A stretch of DNA of 64,000 nt, from contig NZ_ONZI01000001.1 of assembly GCF_900312995.1 (NCBI RefSeq), forward strand, positions 558,001-622,000, given 5' to 3'. The first letter of the stretch is position 1, and the number at the start of each line of letters is the position of its first letter. The translations under genes were made by a program, and so were the position numbers. Under the pieces are notes generated by a model. That model did no database searches and was not told where the DNA came from. It was given only the letters and a program-made list of their open reading frames with translations. This document shows, piece by piece, positions 53,071 to 61,039 of the stretch. Source of the stretch: Kushneria phyllosphaerae (GTDB lineage: Bacteria; Pseudomonadota; Gammaproteobacteria; Pseudomonadales; Halomonadaceae).

Positions 53071-54723
53071 ATGCTGGGAGAATCACTCTCCGTGCGCGAT
53101 CTCAGGATCTGCGCCACCCCGCCGGGCGGTGAGGAACGTGTCATCGTCAACGATATCCATTTTGAACTGGCACCGGGAGAAGTCCTGGCACTGATCGGTG
53201 AGTCAGGCTCGGGCAAGACCACCATTGCGCTGGCCATGCTGGGCTATGCCCGCAGTGGCTGTCGCATTGCCGGTGGCAGCGTGCGCCTGGGCGAGACCGA
53301 TATCCTGTCGCTCAATCCCGTTCAGACCCGTGCGCTGCGCGGGCACCGGGTCTCCTACATCGCCCAGAGTGCGGCCGCGGCGTTTAATCCCTCGCGCACG
53401 CTGATGGACCAGGTCATTGAGGGCGCGCTGATTCACGGCGTCATGAGCCGTCAGGAGGCGCGTCAAAAGGCCGTGTCGCTGTTTCATGATCTGGCCCTGC
53501 CGGAGCCTGAGCACATCGGTGAGCGCTATCCGCACCAGGTCTCCGGCGGGCAGCTGCAGCGCGTGATGGCAGCGATGGCGCTGATTACTGACCCGGCACT
53601 GGTCGTGCTCGACGAGCCGACCACCGCGCTGGATGTCACCACCCAGATCGAGGTGCTGCGCGCCTTCAAGCAGGTAATGCGCGAGCGCGGCACCACGGCG
53701 ATCTATGTGTCACACGATCTGGCCGTGGTGGCGCAGATGGCGGATCAGGTGCTGGTGCTGCAAAACGGCGAGACCCAGGAGCACAACACCACGGCGTCCA
53801 TTCTGGAACAGCCGGCGCACGACTATACCCGCAGCCTTTTGGCCGCGGCCCGCCCGCAGGATCACCTGTCTCCCGTGGAAGGCCGCCACGGCGCCGAGCT
53901 GCTGGATATCGATGACCTGCAGGTCGGCTATGGCGCGCGCGATACGCACGGTCGCCCCGAGAACGTGGTGCTTGAGCACATCAATCTGCATCTGGTGCGC
54001 GGTCAGGCGCTGGGCGTGATCGGGGAGTCGGGGTCGGGCAAGTCGACGCTGGCCCGTGCAGTGGCGGGGCTGGTGGCGCCGTCTCATGGAGCCGTCCAGT
54101 TTGATCGGCGCGAACTCTCGACCACGCTGCGCGGACGTACGCCGGAGCAGTTTCGCCGTATCCAGATGGTCTTTCAAAGTGCCGACAATGCACTCAACCC
54201 GGCCCACAGTGTCCAGCGCCTGCTCAATCGGCCGCTGGAGACCTACTTCAACCTGGACCGTCGCGCCCGTCGTGCCCGCGTCGAGGAACTGATGGATCTG
54301 GTGAAGCTGCCGCGCAACCTGCTGGAGCGCAAGCCCGGCGAGCTCTCCGGCGGTCAGAAACAGCGCATCAACCTGGCCCGGGCGCTGGCGGCCAAACCGG
54401 ATCTGATCCTGTGTGATGAGGTGACGTCGGCCCTCGATACGGTCGTCGGCGCGGCCATTCTGGAGCTTCTGGTCGAACTGCGCCGCGAGCTGGGCGTGGC
54501 CTATCTCTTTATCAGCCATGACATCTCCACCGTACGCTCGCTGTGCGACGACGTGATGGTGCTCTATCAGGGGCAGTGCGTGGAAAGCGGGCCGTGCAGG
54601 CAGGTATTGAACACCCCGCAGCATGAGTACACGCGCCGGCTGATCGGCTCGGTGCCTGAACTGCGGCAGGGCTGGCTGGAAAGCCGGCCACAGCGTCGCG
54701 AGACGGCAGTGCCGGTGGCATGA
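53071..54723 (+). CDS. fused DppD-DppF ABC transporter ATP-binding protein
   Basis: A 550-residue protein containing two complete ABC ATPase domains that are separate proteins in most Dpp/Opp systems. The first has Walker A GESGSGKTT at residues 43-51 and signature SGGQLQRV; the second has Walker A GESGSGKST from residue 318 and signature SGGQKQRI. Walker B sequences VVLDEPTTALD and LILCDEVTSALD follow in each. The AAGGAG overlaps the dppC-like stop. The fusion guarantees a heterodimeric motor. It completes the importer with the preceding three genes. Confidence 0.94.
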   Translation: MLGESLSVRDLRICATPPGGEERVIVNDIHFELAPGEVLALIGESGSGKTTIALAMLGYARSGCRIAGGSVRLGETDILSLNPVQTRALRGHRVSYIAQSAAAAFNPSRTLMDQVIEGALIHGVMSRQEARQKAVSLFHDLALPEPEHIGERYPHQVSGGQLQRVMAAMALITDPALVVLDEPTTALDVTTQIEVLRAFKQVMRERGTTAIYVSHDLAVVAQMADQVLVLQNGETQEHNTTASILEQPAHDYTRSLLAAARPQDHLSPVEGRHGAELLDIDDLQVGYGARDTHGRPENVVLEHINLHLVRGQALGVIGESGSGKSTLARAVAGLVAPSHGAVQFDRRELSTTLRGRTPEQFRRIQMVFQSADNALNPAHSVQRLLNRPLETYFNLDRRARRARVEELMDLVKLPRNLLERKPGELSGGQKQRINLARALAAKPDLILCDEVTSALDTVVGAAILELLVELRRELGVAYLFISHDISTVRSLCDDVMVLYQGQCVESGPCRQVLNTPQHEYTRRLIGSVPELRQGWLESRPQRRETAVPVA

Positions 54724-54752
54724 ATCATTACCAACAGGCAGGAGAGGACAAC

Positions 54753-56213
54753 ATGAGCAGACCGGTGCTGAACGACCCGTCACTCTGGCAGGTCGCAGGG
54801 TTTATCAACGGTCAGTGGTGCCGCGCCGATGATGGCACGACCATCGATGTCATTGACCCGGCCAGTGGCGAGACACTCGCTGGCGTGGCCGCCATGGGCG
54901 CAGAGGAAACCCGCCGTGCCATTGCCGCCGCCGAGGCGGCCTGGCCCGCGTGGCGCGCCCGCCCGACGGCGGACCGGGCGTCGCTTTTGATGCGCTGGCA
55001 CGATCTGATGCTGGACAATCTTGAAGACCTGGCGCTGATCATGACCCGCGAGCAGGGCAAGCCGCTGGAGGAGTCCCGCGGTGAGATCCGCTACGGGGCA
55101 AGCTTTGTGAAGTGGTTTGCAGAAGAAGCCCGCCGTGCCTACGGCGAGACCATCCCTGCACCGACGGCAGATCGACGCATTCTGGTCCTCAAGCAGCCGG
55201 TGGGCGTATGTGGGGCGATTACGCCGTGGAATTTCCCCAACGCCATGATCACTCGCAAGTGCGCCCCGGCGCTGGCCGCGGGCTGTCCGATCGTGATCAA
55301 GCCCTCGGAGCTCACCCCCCTGTCGGCGCTGGCGCTGGCGGTATTGGCCGAGCGTGCCGGCTTCCCGCCCGGCGTGATCAACATCGTCACCGGCCTGCCG
55401 GAGGGCATCGGTGGCGAGCTGACCGGTAACCCGGTGGTGCGCAAGCTCTCCTTTACCGGCTCGACCCGTGTCGGGCGGCTTTTGATGCGCCAGTGCAGCG
55501 AGGAGATCAAGCGCCTGAGCCTGGAGCTGGGGGGCAACGCGCCGCTGATCGTCTTTGATGATGCCGACATTGAGCTTGCCGTGGCCGGTGCCATGGCGAG
55601 CAAGTTTCGCAACGCCGGTCAGACCTGCGTGTGTGCTAACCGCATTCTGGTGCAGTCCGGCATTCACGACCGTTTCGTGGCGCGCCTGGAAGAAACGATG
55701 GGCGCGCTCAAGTGCGGCAACGGCATGGACAAGGGCGTCAGTATTGGCCCCTTGATCAACGATCAGGCCGTGGAGAAGGTAGCAGCCCATATCGATGACG
55801 CGCTGAACCACGGCGCACAGCTGGTCTGCGGCGGCGTGCCTGATGGCCACAGTCGGCAGGTGGTGCCGACCCTTCTGACTGGCGTGACCGAAACCATGCG
55901 GATTACCCGCGAGGAAACCTTCGGCCCGGTGGCACCGATCATGCGATTTGAGACTGAAGAAGAGGCGCTGCGCATGGCCAATGCCACGCCGTTTGGTCTC
56001 GCGGCCTACTTCTTCACCGAAAGCATGCGCCGCGCCTGGCGCGTCGGCGAGGCACTGGAGTTCGGTATGGTGGGGCTCAATACCGGTGCGATCTCGATGG
56101 AAGTGGCGCCCTTCGGCGGCGTCAAGCAGTCGGGGCTGGGGCGCGAAGGCGCGCGCCAGGGCCTTGACGAGTACTTCGAGGAAAAGGCATTCCACATGGG
56201 CGGACTATCGTAA
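54753..56213 (+). CDS. succinate-semialdehyde dehydrogenase-like aldehyde dehydrogenase
   Basis: A 486-residue aldehyde dehydrogenase of the GabD type. Catalytic Cys292 is in NAGQTCVCANR, the Glu is in SLELGGNAPL, and EAAWPAWRARPTADRASLLMRW with LAGVAAMG is typical of GabD. The second Cys after Cys292 (C-V-C) is found in SSADH enzymes, where it forms a redox switch. The ATG at 54753 has GGAGAGG; a start at 54720 overlapping the ATPase stop is also open. Last gene of the 44-56 kb block; it would channel an omega-aldehyde acid into the TCA cycle. Confidence 0.9.
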   Translation: MSRPVLNDPSLWQVAGFINGQWCRADDGTTIDVIDPASGETLAGVAAMGAEETRRAIAAAEAAWPAWRARPTADRASLLMRWHDLMLDNLEDLALIMTREQGKPLEESRGEIRYGASFVKWFAEEARRAYGETIPAPTADRRILVLKQPVGVCGAITPWNFPNAMITRKCAPALAAGCPIVIKPSELTPLSALALAVLAERAGFPPGVINIVTGLPEGIGGELTGNPVVRKLSFTGSTRVGRLLMRQCSEEIKRLSLELGGNAPLIVFDDADIELAVAGAMASKFRNAGQTCVCANRILVQSGIHDRFVARLEETMGALKCGNGMDKGVSIGPLINDQAVEKVAAHIDDALNHGAQLVCGGVPDGHSRQVVPTLLTGVTETMRITREETFGPVAPIMRFETEEEALRMANATPFGLAAYFFTESMRRAWRVGEALEFGMVGLNTGAISMEVAPFGGVKQSGLGREGARQGLDEYFEEKAFHMGGLS

Positions 56214-56516
56214 ATCAAGCGGATCATCGCAAATAAGGACGACCGTAGACCAGAACGGTAATGGCTAAACGGCCCGGCAGATGCCGGGCCGTTTTACGTG
56301 GTCTGGACCTCGATGATGACCAACTTTAACCATTCCAATGAAATAAATATTAAATACAGCGCCTGCGGGCACTTATGAGGCTACCTTGAAAAGGTGTGAT
56401 GGCATGAAGAAATGAGGGGCAGGCATGGCCTGTCTCAATGGAAACAGTTCGGTGCCCATCGGGACTGACCTGTTGAAGAGCGTCACAAGGTGGCGCTTCA
56501 TAAAAGGAATTAGACA
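56214..56516. other. 303-base gene-free region
   Basis: The first 80 bases hold the terminator of the catabolic block (56267-56295). The remainder is a moderately AT-rich stretch (ATTCCAATGAAATAAATATT around 56332-56351) likely to contain the promoter of the coiled-coil membrane protein gene, whose AAAGGAA lies just before 56517. I see no RNA gene or small ORF. Confidence 0.5.
56267..56295 (+). terminator. terminator of the 44-56 kb catabolic block
   Basis: A perfect 12-bp stem AAACGGCCCGGC / GCCGGGCCGTTT with AGAT loop, followed by T, 53 bases after the last aldehyde dehydrogenase. Confidence 0.8.
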
Positions 56517-57575
56517 ATGGCCGACACCACCGTTGGAACCGTGCGTGAGTCGATCGATCGCGTCTCATGGGGCAGTGTCATTGCAGGTGTGGTGACCGTG
56601 CTCGCCATTTCCGCCATTCTGTCGCTGCTGGGAACCGCCATCGGTTCCAGTGTGATCGACCCCATGTCGAACAACCCCTTTGACGGGCTGGGTACGGCCT
56701 TTGGCATTTCCTCTGCCGTGTTTCTGGTGATCAGCTTTGCTGCCGGTGGTTTCGTGGCGGGGCGACTGGCCAACGTGCGTGGTTTTATCCATGGTTTTTT
56801 GAGCTGGGCGACCGCGACGCTGATATCGATGGTACTGATCGGGTTTGCCGCCGGCAGTATCGTCTCCGGCGGCGCCAGTGCGGTGGGCTCGATCGTTTCA
56901 GGGGCCGGTCAGGTCACCGGCAGTGTGGCAAAGGGGCTTGGCAGTGCCACCTCTTCTCTGGGCGAGCACCTCAGCGAAAACTTCGATTTTTCCCCTGATG
57001 GCGATTCCCTGCTGGAGGATCAGAACCTTCAACGTCAGGTCAGTCAGGTACTGCGTGATACGGATACCGGCTCACTGCAGCCCGAGTATCTGAGCAATCA
57101 GGCGCAGGCGGCTGGTGATGATATTCAGACCGCTGCCCGCCATCTGGCCAGTAACCCTTCCAATTATGAAGCCATCCTCAAGGAGCTGGTCGACAAGCAG
57201 CAGGCGCGTCTTGAAAACATCAAGCAGGACGTTGATCGTGATGCGCTGGTCAATGCACTGGCCAGCAACACCGACATGAGCCAATCCGACGCCGAACAGT
57301 TTGTTGATGAATCCATGGCCCGACTCGATGAGGGCGTGGCACAGATGAAACAGCAGGTCGATCGTCTGGACACCTACATCCAACAGGCGCAGCAGGAGCT
57401 GGCCGAGGCCGAGAAATCGCTGCGTGAAGGGGCTGAACAGGCCGCCGAAAGCCTGCGCAACTCTGCCATGATGGCTTTCGTTGCCATGGTCATCGCTGCC
57501 CTGATCAGCAGCTTTGCCGGGCTTTTGGGCGGCAGGATGCAGACGCGTCATGATGTGCAGACCCGTCGTCGTTAA
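56517..57575 (+). CDS. membrane protein with coiled-coil C-terminal region
   Basis: A 352-residue protein I cannot name. Hydrophobic segments lie near residues 18-42, 62-84, 94-122 and, after a long soluble stretch, 321-343. Residues 120-150 are Gly/Ser/Ala-rich. The soluble part (about 155-320) is acidic and helical, with Gln/Glu/Asp heptads around LDEGVAQMKQQVDRLDTYIQ indicating a coiled coil. Both ends therefore sit in the membrane with a loop between. AAGGAA precedes the ATG; a terminator follows. Envelope-stress or scaffold functions are conceivable but not shown. Confidence 0.75.
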   Translation: MADTTVGTVRESIDRVSWGSVIAGVVTVLAISAILSLLGTAIGSSVIDPMSNNPFDGLGTAFGISSAVFLVISFAAGGFVAGRLANVRGFIHGFLSWATATLISMVLIGFAAGSIVSGGASAVGSIVSGAGQVTGSVAKGLGSATSSLGEHLSENFDFSPDGDSLLEDQNLQRQVSQVLRDTDTGSLQPEYLSNQAQAAGDDIQTAARHLASNPSNYEAILKELVDKQQARLENIKQDVDRDALVNALASNTDMSQSDAEQFVDESMARLDEGVAQMKQQVDRLDTYIQQAQQELAEAEKSLREGAEQAAESLRNSAMMAFVAMVIAALISSFAGLLGGRMQTRHDVQTRRR

Positions 57576-57643
57576 GCGCGGGGCTGTCCATAAGGACGAT
57601 CCATCAGGGCATTTCATCAGGACATTCAAGGGTTGATTGCCCC

Positions 57644-57672
57644 AAAACGCCCGGCCATGTGCCGGGCGTTTT
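57644..57672. terminator. bidirectional terminator
   Basis: AAAACGCCCGGC / GCCGGGCGTTTT, a perfect 12-bp stem with CATGT loop, between the coiled-coil membrane protein gene and the convergent ghrA. Confidence 0.85.
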
Positions 57673-57707
57673 ATTGTGCCTTTCATGTCCGCCGGCCCCG
57701 GCGGTAT

Positions 57708-58634
57708 TCAGTAACCGCGCTGGCGGTCGACCTGTCCGATCATGGCGTCGCCACGCTGATGGCGGCGCAGGTTTTCAAGCAGCACCGGGAAAGCGGTATC
57801 GGGCTGGGTCATGGCCGCGACATGTGGCGTCATGAGAATGCGTGGGTCATGCCAGAAGGGATGATCCGGCGCCGGTGGTTCCTCGGCCAGCACATCCAGC
57901 ACCGCGCCGGAGAGCTGGCCGCTGTCCAGTGCCCGGGCAAGGTCGGCCTCTACCAGATGGTCGCCGCGCCCCATATTGATCAGTGATGCCCCCTGCGGCA
58001 GACGCTCAAACAAGGCGTGATCGAGCACGCCGCGGGTATCCCGGGTCAGCGGCAAAACGCAGATCAAAATGTCGCATTCGGATAAAAACGCATCGAGTGT
58101 TTCAACGCCGGCATGGGTGGTGATGCCGGGCAGGTTGCGCGGCGTGCGCGCCCAGCCGCTGATCTGAAAGCCGTAGCCCTTGAGATGGCATGCGATCGCA
58201 CCGCCCAGCTGCCCGAGCCCCAGCACCCCAATGCGTCGCCGGCCGGCAGGAACAAGCATGTGGGCCTGCCAGTGTCGGTCGTGCTGCTGGCGCACGTAAT
58301 CACTCATGTGACGATGCCGCCAGAGCGTGGCGAAGGTGGCATATTCGATCATGCCCTGCTCGATGGCAGGGTCCAGCATGCGCACCACGGGAAGCCCGTC
58401 AGGCAGGACGCCCGGGTCGAACTGATCGATACCGGCGGAGGTGGCGAACAGCACCTCAAGGTTGGGCAGCAGGGTAGCGATATCCTCCGGCGGCTGCCAG
58501 GCCAGTAGATAGCGGATGTCTTCGGGGTCGCCAATGTCCGGCCACTGGCGAAACTCGATATCCGGGGCGTGCTCGGCAAACAGGGCCTGCCAGCGTCGGC
58601 CGCGGTCGGGATCGGATTTGTACAGCAGTGCCAT
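57708..58634 (-). CDS. ghrA: glyoxylate/hydroxypyruvate reductase A
   Basis: A 308-residue D-2-hydroxyacid dehydrogenase reducing glyoxylate and hydroxypyruvate with NADPH. The nucleotide motif is GVLGLGQLGG, the catalytic Arg is in INMGRGDHLV, the Glu in VLAEEPPAPDHPFW and the His in MTPHVAAMTQP; the HPFW-x-x-P spacing is typical of the GhrA branch. The length matches E. coli GhrA (312). The ATG at 58634 follows GAGG; a GTG at 58649 is possible but would overlap it. Monocistronic. Confidence 0.9.
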   Translation of the reverse strand: MALLYKSDPDRGRRWQALFAEHAPDIEFRQWPDIGDPEDIRYLLAWQPPEDIATLLPNLEVLFATSAGIDQFDPGVLPDGLPVVRMLDPAIEQGMIEYATFATLWRHRHMSDYVRQQHDRHWQAHMLVPAGRRRIGVLGLGQLGGAIACHLKGYGFQISGWARTPRNLPGITTHAGVETLDAFLSECDILICVLPLTRDTRGVLDHALFERLPQGASLINMGRGDHLVEADLARALDSGQLSGAVLDVLAEEPPAPDHPFWHDPRILMTPHVAAMTQPDTAFPVLLENLRRHQRGDAMIGQVDRQRGY

Positions 58635-58941
58635 GACAGGGCGCCTCACGATGGTTGGACAGGTCTTCTATCGTGCCCTTGATCAACGCGCATGCGATAC
58701 CGTTATGGGGCGCTGCGCGACGTGAATGGTCCGAATTTCGGGTTTCGAGCGCAGATTGCACTGTCGGGAAGCCGCCTCAGTGAATCATGCCGTGCAGCCC
58801 CCGGGATTCAGTGCGATCCGCGGTAACGGGGCGAAATACGCACGTCACCTGAGGCCGCGGGCATCGTAGTCTGGAAAGCATGGCAGAGAGGCTCGCCCAT
58901 AACGGGCCCGAAGTCGACCAGAGCGAAGAGGAGCTCAAGGG

Positions 58942-59598
58942 ATGCAGCTGACGGATTACCCAAGACTGTGCATTGCCGCACACGGGGTGTTGATGGATCG
59001 CGACACGACGATCATCGCAGGGCTTGCGCCGCTGCTGGAACAGATGCGAGACCCACCGGCGCAGGACCAGGTGCTGGCGGATTACTTCCGGGCCCTGCAT
59101 GCGCTGACCGATGCCGACATGAACACGGTGTCGGCCCACTGCGTGGTCTACTGCGCGCTGGCCCGCGAGTGGGGGCTTGAAAGTGACTGGCAGGCCGGTA
59201 TTACCTTTGCCGGCACGGTGGATGCCGGCACGCTCTATGAAGATGCCCCGGGCGCCATTCACTATCTGCGCAAGTTCTACCGGCTCAGTGTGGTGAGTTC
59301 ACTCGATGAACGTGAATTTGCAGCGCTGGACGCTCGGATCGGGCTTGCCACCCACGAGCGGCTGGCCACCGGCAGCTTTGTAGCCGCCCGGGCTGCCATC
59401 CACGAGATCGTGAAGGACCCCGAGGTGCTTCTGGTAAGCGCAGGGCCTGCGCCGACGTTACGCGGTGCGGGCTATTGTCGCATTACACGATCAAGGCCGG
59501 GCCAGGCGCCTTTTGGTGCGCCGACGACGTGGCAGTTCACATCGCTGGGTGACTTCATCGGCGCGCATCAGCTTGCCCTGCGTCGTGAAATCATTTAG
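58942..59598 (+). CDS. HAD-like protein lacking the catalytic aspartate (probable pseudoenzyme)
   Basis: A 218-residue protein that follows the layout of type II HAD hydrolases: a cap region in residues 20-90, YEDAPGAIHYLRKFYRLSVVSSLDEREFAAL matching motif II, and a C-terminal Rossmann half. Motif I, normally D-x-Y-G-T, reads CIAAHGVL, so the nucleophile Asp is Ala12 and the Thr is Val16. The Lys of motif III and the acidic motif IV are not recognisable (SFVAARAAIHEIV; LLVSAGPAPTLRG). The HAD at 47343 in the same region keeps these residues. GAGGAG precedes the ATG. It is followed by an Lrp-type gene on the same strand. Perhaps a ligand-sensing or scaffold protein. Confidence 0.7.
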   Translation: MQLTDYPRLCIAAHGVLMDRDTTIIAGLAPLLEQMRDPPAQDQVLADYFRALHALTDADMNTVSAHCVVYCALAREWGLESDWQAGITFAGTVDAGTLYEDAPGAIHYLRKFYRLSVVSSLDEREFAALDARIGLATHERLATGSFVAARAAIHEIVKDPEVLLVSAGPAPTLRGAGYCRITRSRPGQAPFGAPTTWQFTSLGDFIGAHQLALRREII

Positions 59599-59668
59599 AC
59601 AGGGGAGGCGACCCCCGCACACTCTGGCAGCAGCAGGCGGGCCCGAAGACACAAAAAAAAGGCGCTTC

Positions 59669-60172
59669 ATGGTGGGTTCCGTTCGACTCGATCGCATCGA
59701 CATCAATATTCTGGTTCAGCTACAAAACGATGGTCGCATGACCAACGTGCATCTGGCCGACGCCGTCGGCCTCTCTCCAAGTCCTTGCCTGCAGCGAGTC
59801 AAGCGACTTGAAGGTGCCGGCTATATCACCTCGTTTCAGGCGCGCCTTGATCTGACCAAAATGCTGGAAAGCGTGACCGTGTTTACCGAGGTCACCCTGT
59901 GTGATCATCGCCGGGAGGATTTTCTTCGCTTTGAGCAAAGCATTCGCGAGATCGACGAGCTGATGGAATGTCACCTGATCAGTGGGGGCTATGATTATCT
60001 GCTGCGCTTTATTGCCCGCAGCATTGCCCACTATCAAAGCGTGATGGAGGCACTGATCGAGCGCGAAATCGGCATCGAAAAGTATTTCAGCTACATCGTG
60101 ATTAAATCGCCCATCGTCAAGGAGCAGCTCCCGCTGCGCACGCTGCTGTCAGGCAGTCCTGGCAGCGCCTGA
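59669..60172 (+). CDS. Lrp/AsnC family transcriptional regulator
   Basis: A 167-residue regulator. The N-terminal helix-turn-helix reads LDRIDINILVQLQNDGRMTN and HLADAVGLSPSPCLQRVKRLEGAGYI; the C-terminal RAM domain contains LMECHLISGGYDYLLRFIA. These proteins sense amino acids or related compounds. The ATG at 59669 gives the usual length; the open frame to 59465 overlaps the HAD-like gene and is not protein-like. It is 70 bases downstream of the HAD-like gene and may be cotranscribed. A role in controlling the 44-56 kb cluster is possible. Confidence 0.92.
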   Translation: MVGSVRLDRIDINILVQLQNDGRMTNVHLADAVGLSPSPCLQRVKRLEGAGYITSFQARLDLTKMLESVTVFTEVTLCDHRREDFLRFEQSIREIDELMECHLISGGYDYLLRFIARSIAHYQSVMEALIEREIGIEKYFSYIVIKSPIVKEQLPLRTLLSGSPGSA

Positions 60173-60183
60173 CGTCAGAACAC

Positions 60184-60216
60184 AAAAAACCCGATGCCTG
60201 GCACCGGGTTTTTTTT
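60184..60216. terminator. terminator after the Lrp-type gene
   Basis: AAAAAACCCG and CGGGTTTTTT enclose a short internal stem, followed by eight Ts on the plus strand. The A-rich left flank also serves the convergent acidic protein gene on the minus strand. Confidence 0.8.
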
Positions 60217-60229
60217 GATGGCGAAAAAC

Positions 60230-60859
60230 TCAGCGTTTGTTCAGGTCCAGCGGGTCGTCACGACCGGTCGGTTCGTCACGTGGAGCATCGTTGTCATCCC
60301 ATGGGGCATCGACATTGTGGCGACGGACTCGTGACGGCGTGCTGCGCTCGCCGTCATGTTGGCCGGTGACGAGGTCATCCTCGGAAAGCGGTAGTGGCGC
60401 CTCGCGATCAGCGAGCATGGCTGGGTCAGCGTGAGCGTTGTCATGCCCGGACGTCACCTTCGGCGCCGTGCCGGCCCCCATGCTTCCAGTCAGTCCTTCT
60501 CCGTCGCGGTGTTCGACGCTTTTTTCGTCAATGTCGACGGGGTCGTGTCGCTCCAGAATATCCTCGATGCGATCCAGATCGGCCACCAGTGCTCTAACGG
60601 CGATCACGGTGGCGCCGCGTTCTACATTGCGGTCGTACGCGCTGGTGTCCTCGGAATGATCATGCTTGCCAAACAGGCGCTGCCAGAAGCTCGGCTTTTT
60701 CTCCTCTTCGCTTGCTTCATGTGACACGGCGCTGTCGTGTTCAGTTTGCGCATGACGGTTGATGGCACTTTCAGGGATGCCGGCATTGCGCAGATCCTGC
60801 ATGGCGGCGTCAGCGTTGGCTTCGGTGTCATATACGGCAACAACGAGTTGTTCTTCCAT
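60230..60859 (-). CDS. stress-type protein with acidic disordered C-terminus
   Basis: A 209-residue soluble protein. The N-terminal 110 residues resemble the general-stress GSP17M/YsnF-like alpha-beta domain (QLVVAVYDTEANADAAMQDL ... NVERGATVIAVRALVADLDRI), interrupted by a charged insert KKPSFWQRLFGKHDHSEDTS. The remaining 100 residues are Asp/Glu/Arg-rich and look disordered. The ATG at 60859 has AGGAG upstream; the frame is open to 60895. Monocistronic. High acidic content is typical for halotolerant hosts. Function unknown. Confidence 0.75.
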   Translation of the reverse strand: MEEQLVVAVYDTEANADAAMQDLRNAGIPESAINRHAQTEHDSAVSHEASEEEKKPSFWQRLFGKHDHSEDTSAYDRNVERGATVIAVRALVADLDRIEDILERHDPVDIDEKSVEHRDGEGLTGSMGAGTAPKVTSGHDNAHADPAMLADREAPLPLSEDDLVTGQHDGERSTPSRVRRHNVDAPWDDNDAPRDEPTGRDDPLDLNKR

Positions 60860-61039
60860 GACCTGTACTCCTGTGGTGTACCCCGGATGGCCCATGGCCG
60901 ATGTCGTCCATTCGGTGACATCGACGTCATGACGTCATTTCACCGCAGGGGCATCGATCATCAGGCCGGGACACCCTTCAATCTGGCAGGTCGGCAGCGG
61001 TTAGCGAATCCTTTCGCATTCTCTTTGGTATCAGGCCCG

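Noticed and set aside
54780..56195. 471-codon open frame on the minus strand opposite the last aldehyde dehydrogenase
   Set aside because: Antisense shadow with low-complexity His/Gln/Arg composition; the plus-strand enzyme has intact catalytic residues.
59465..59668. 68-codon N-terminal extension of the Lrp-type protein
   Set aside because: It lies inside the preceding HAD-like gene, is Arg-rich, and Lrp proteins start at the helix-turn-helix as the ATG at 59669 provides.
60273..60288. CACGTG with partial parS similarity in the acidic stress-type gene
   Set aside because: Flanks outside the hexamer do not form the required dyad.
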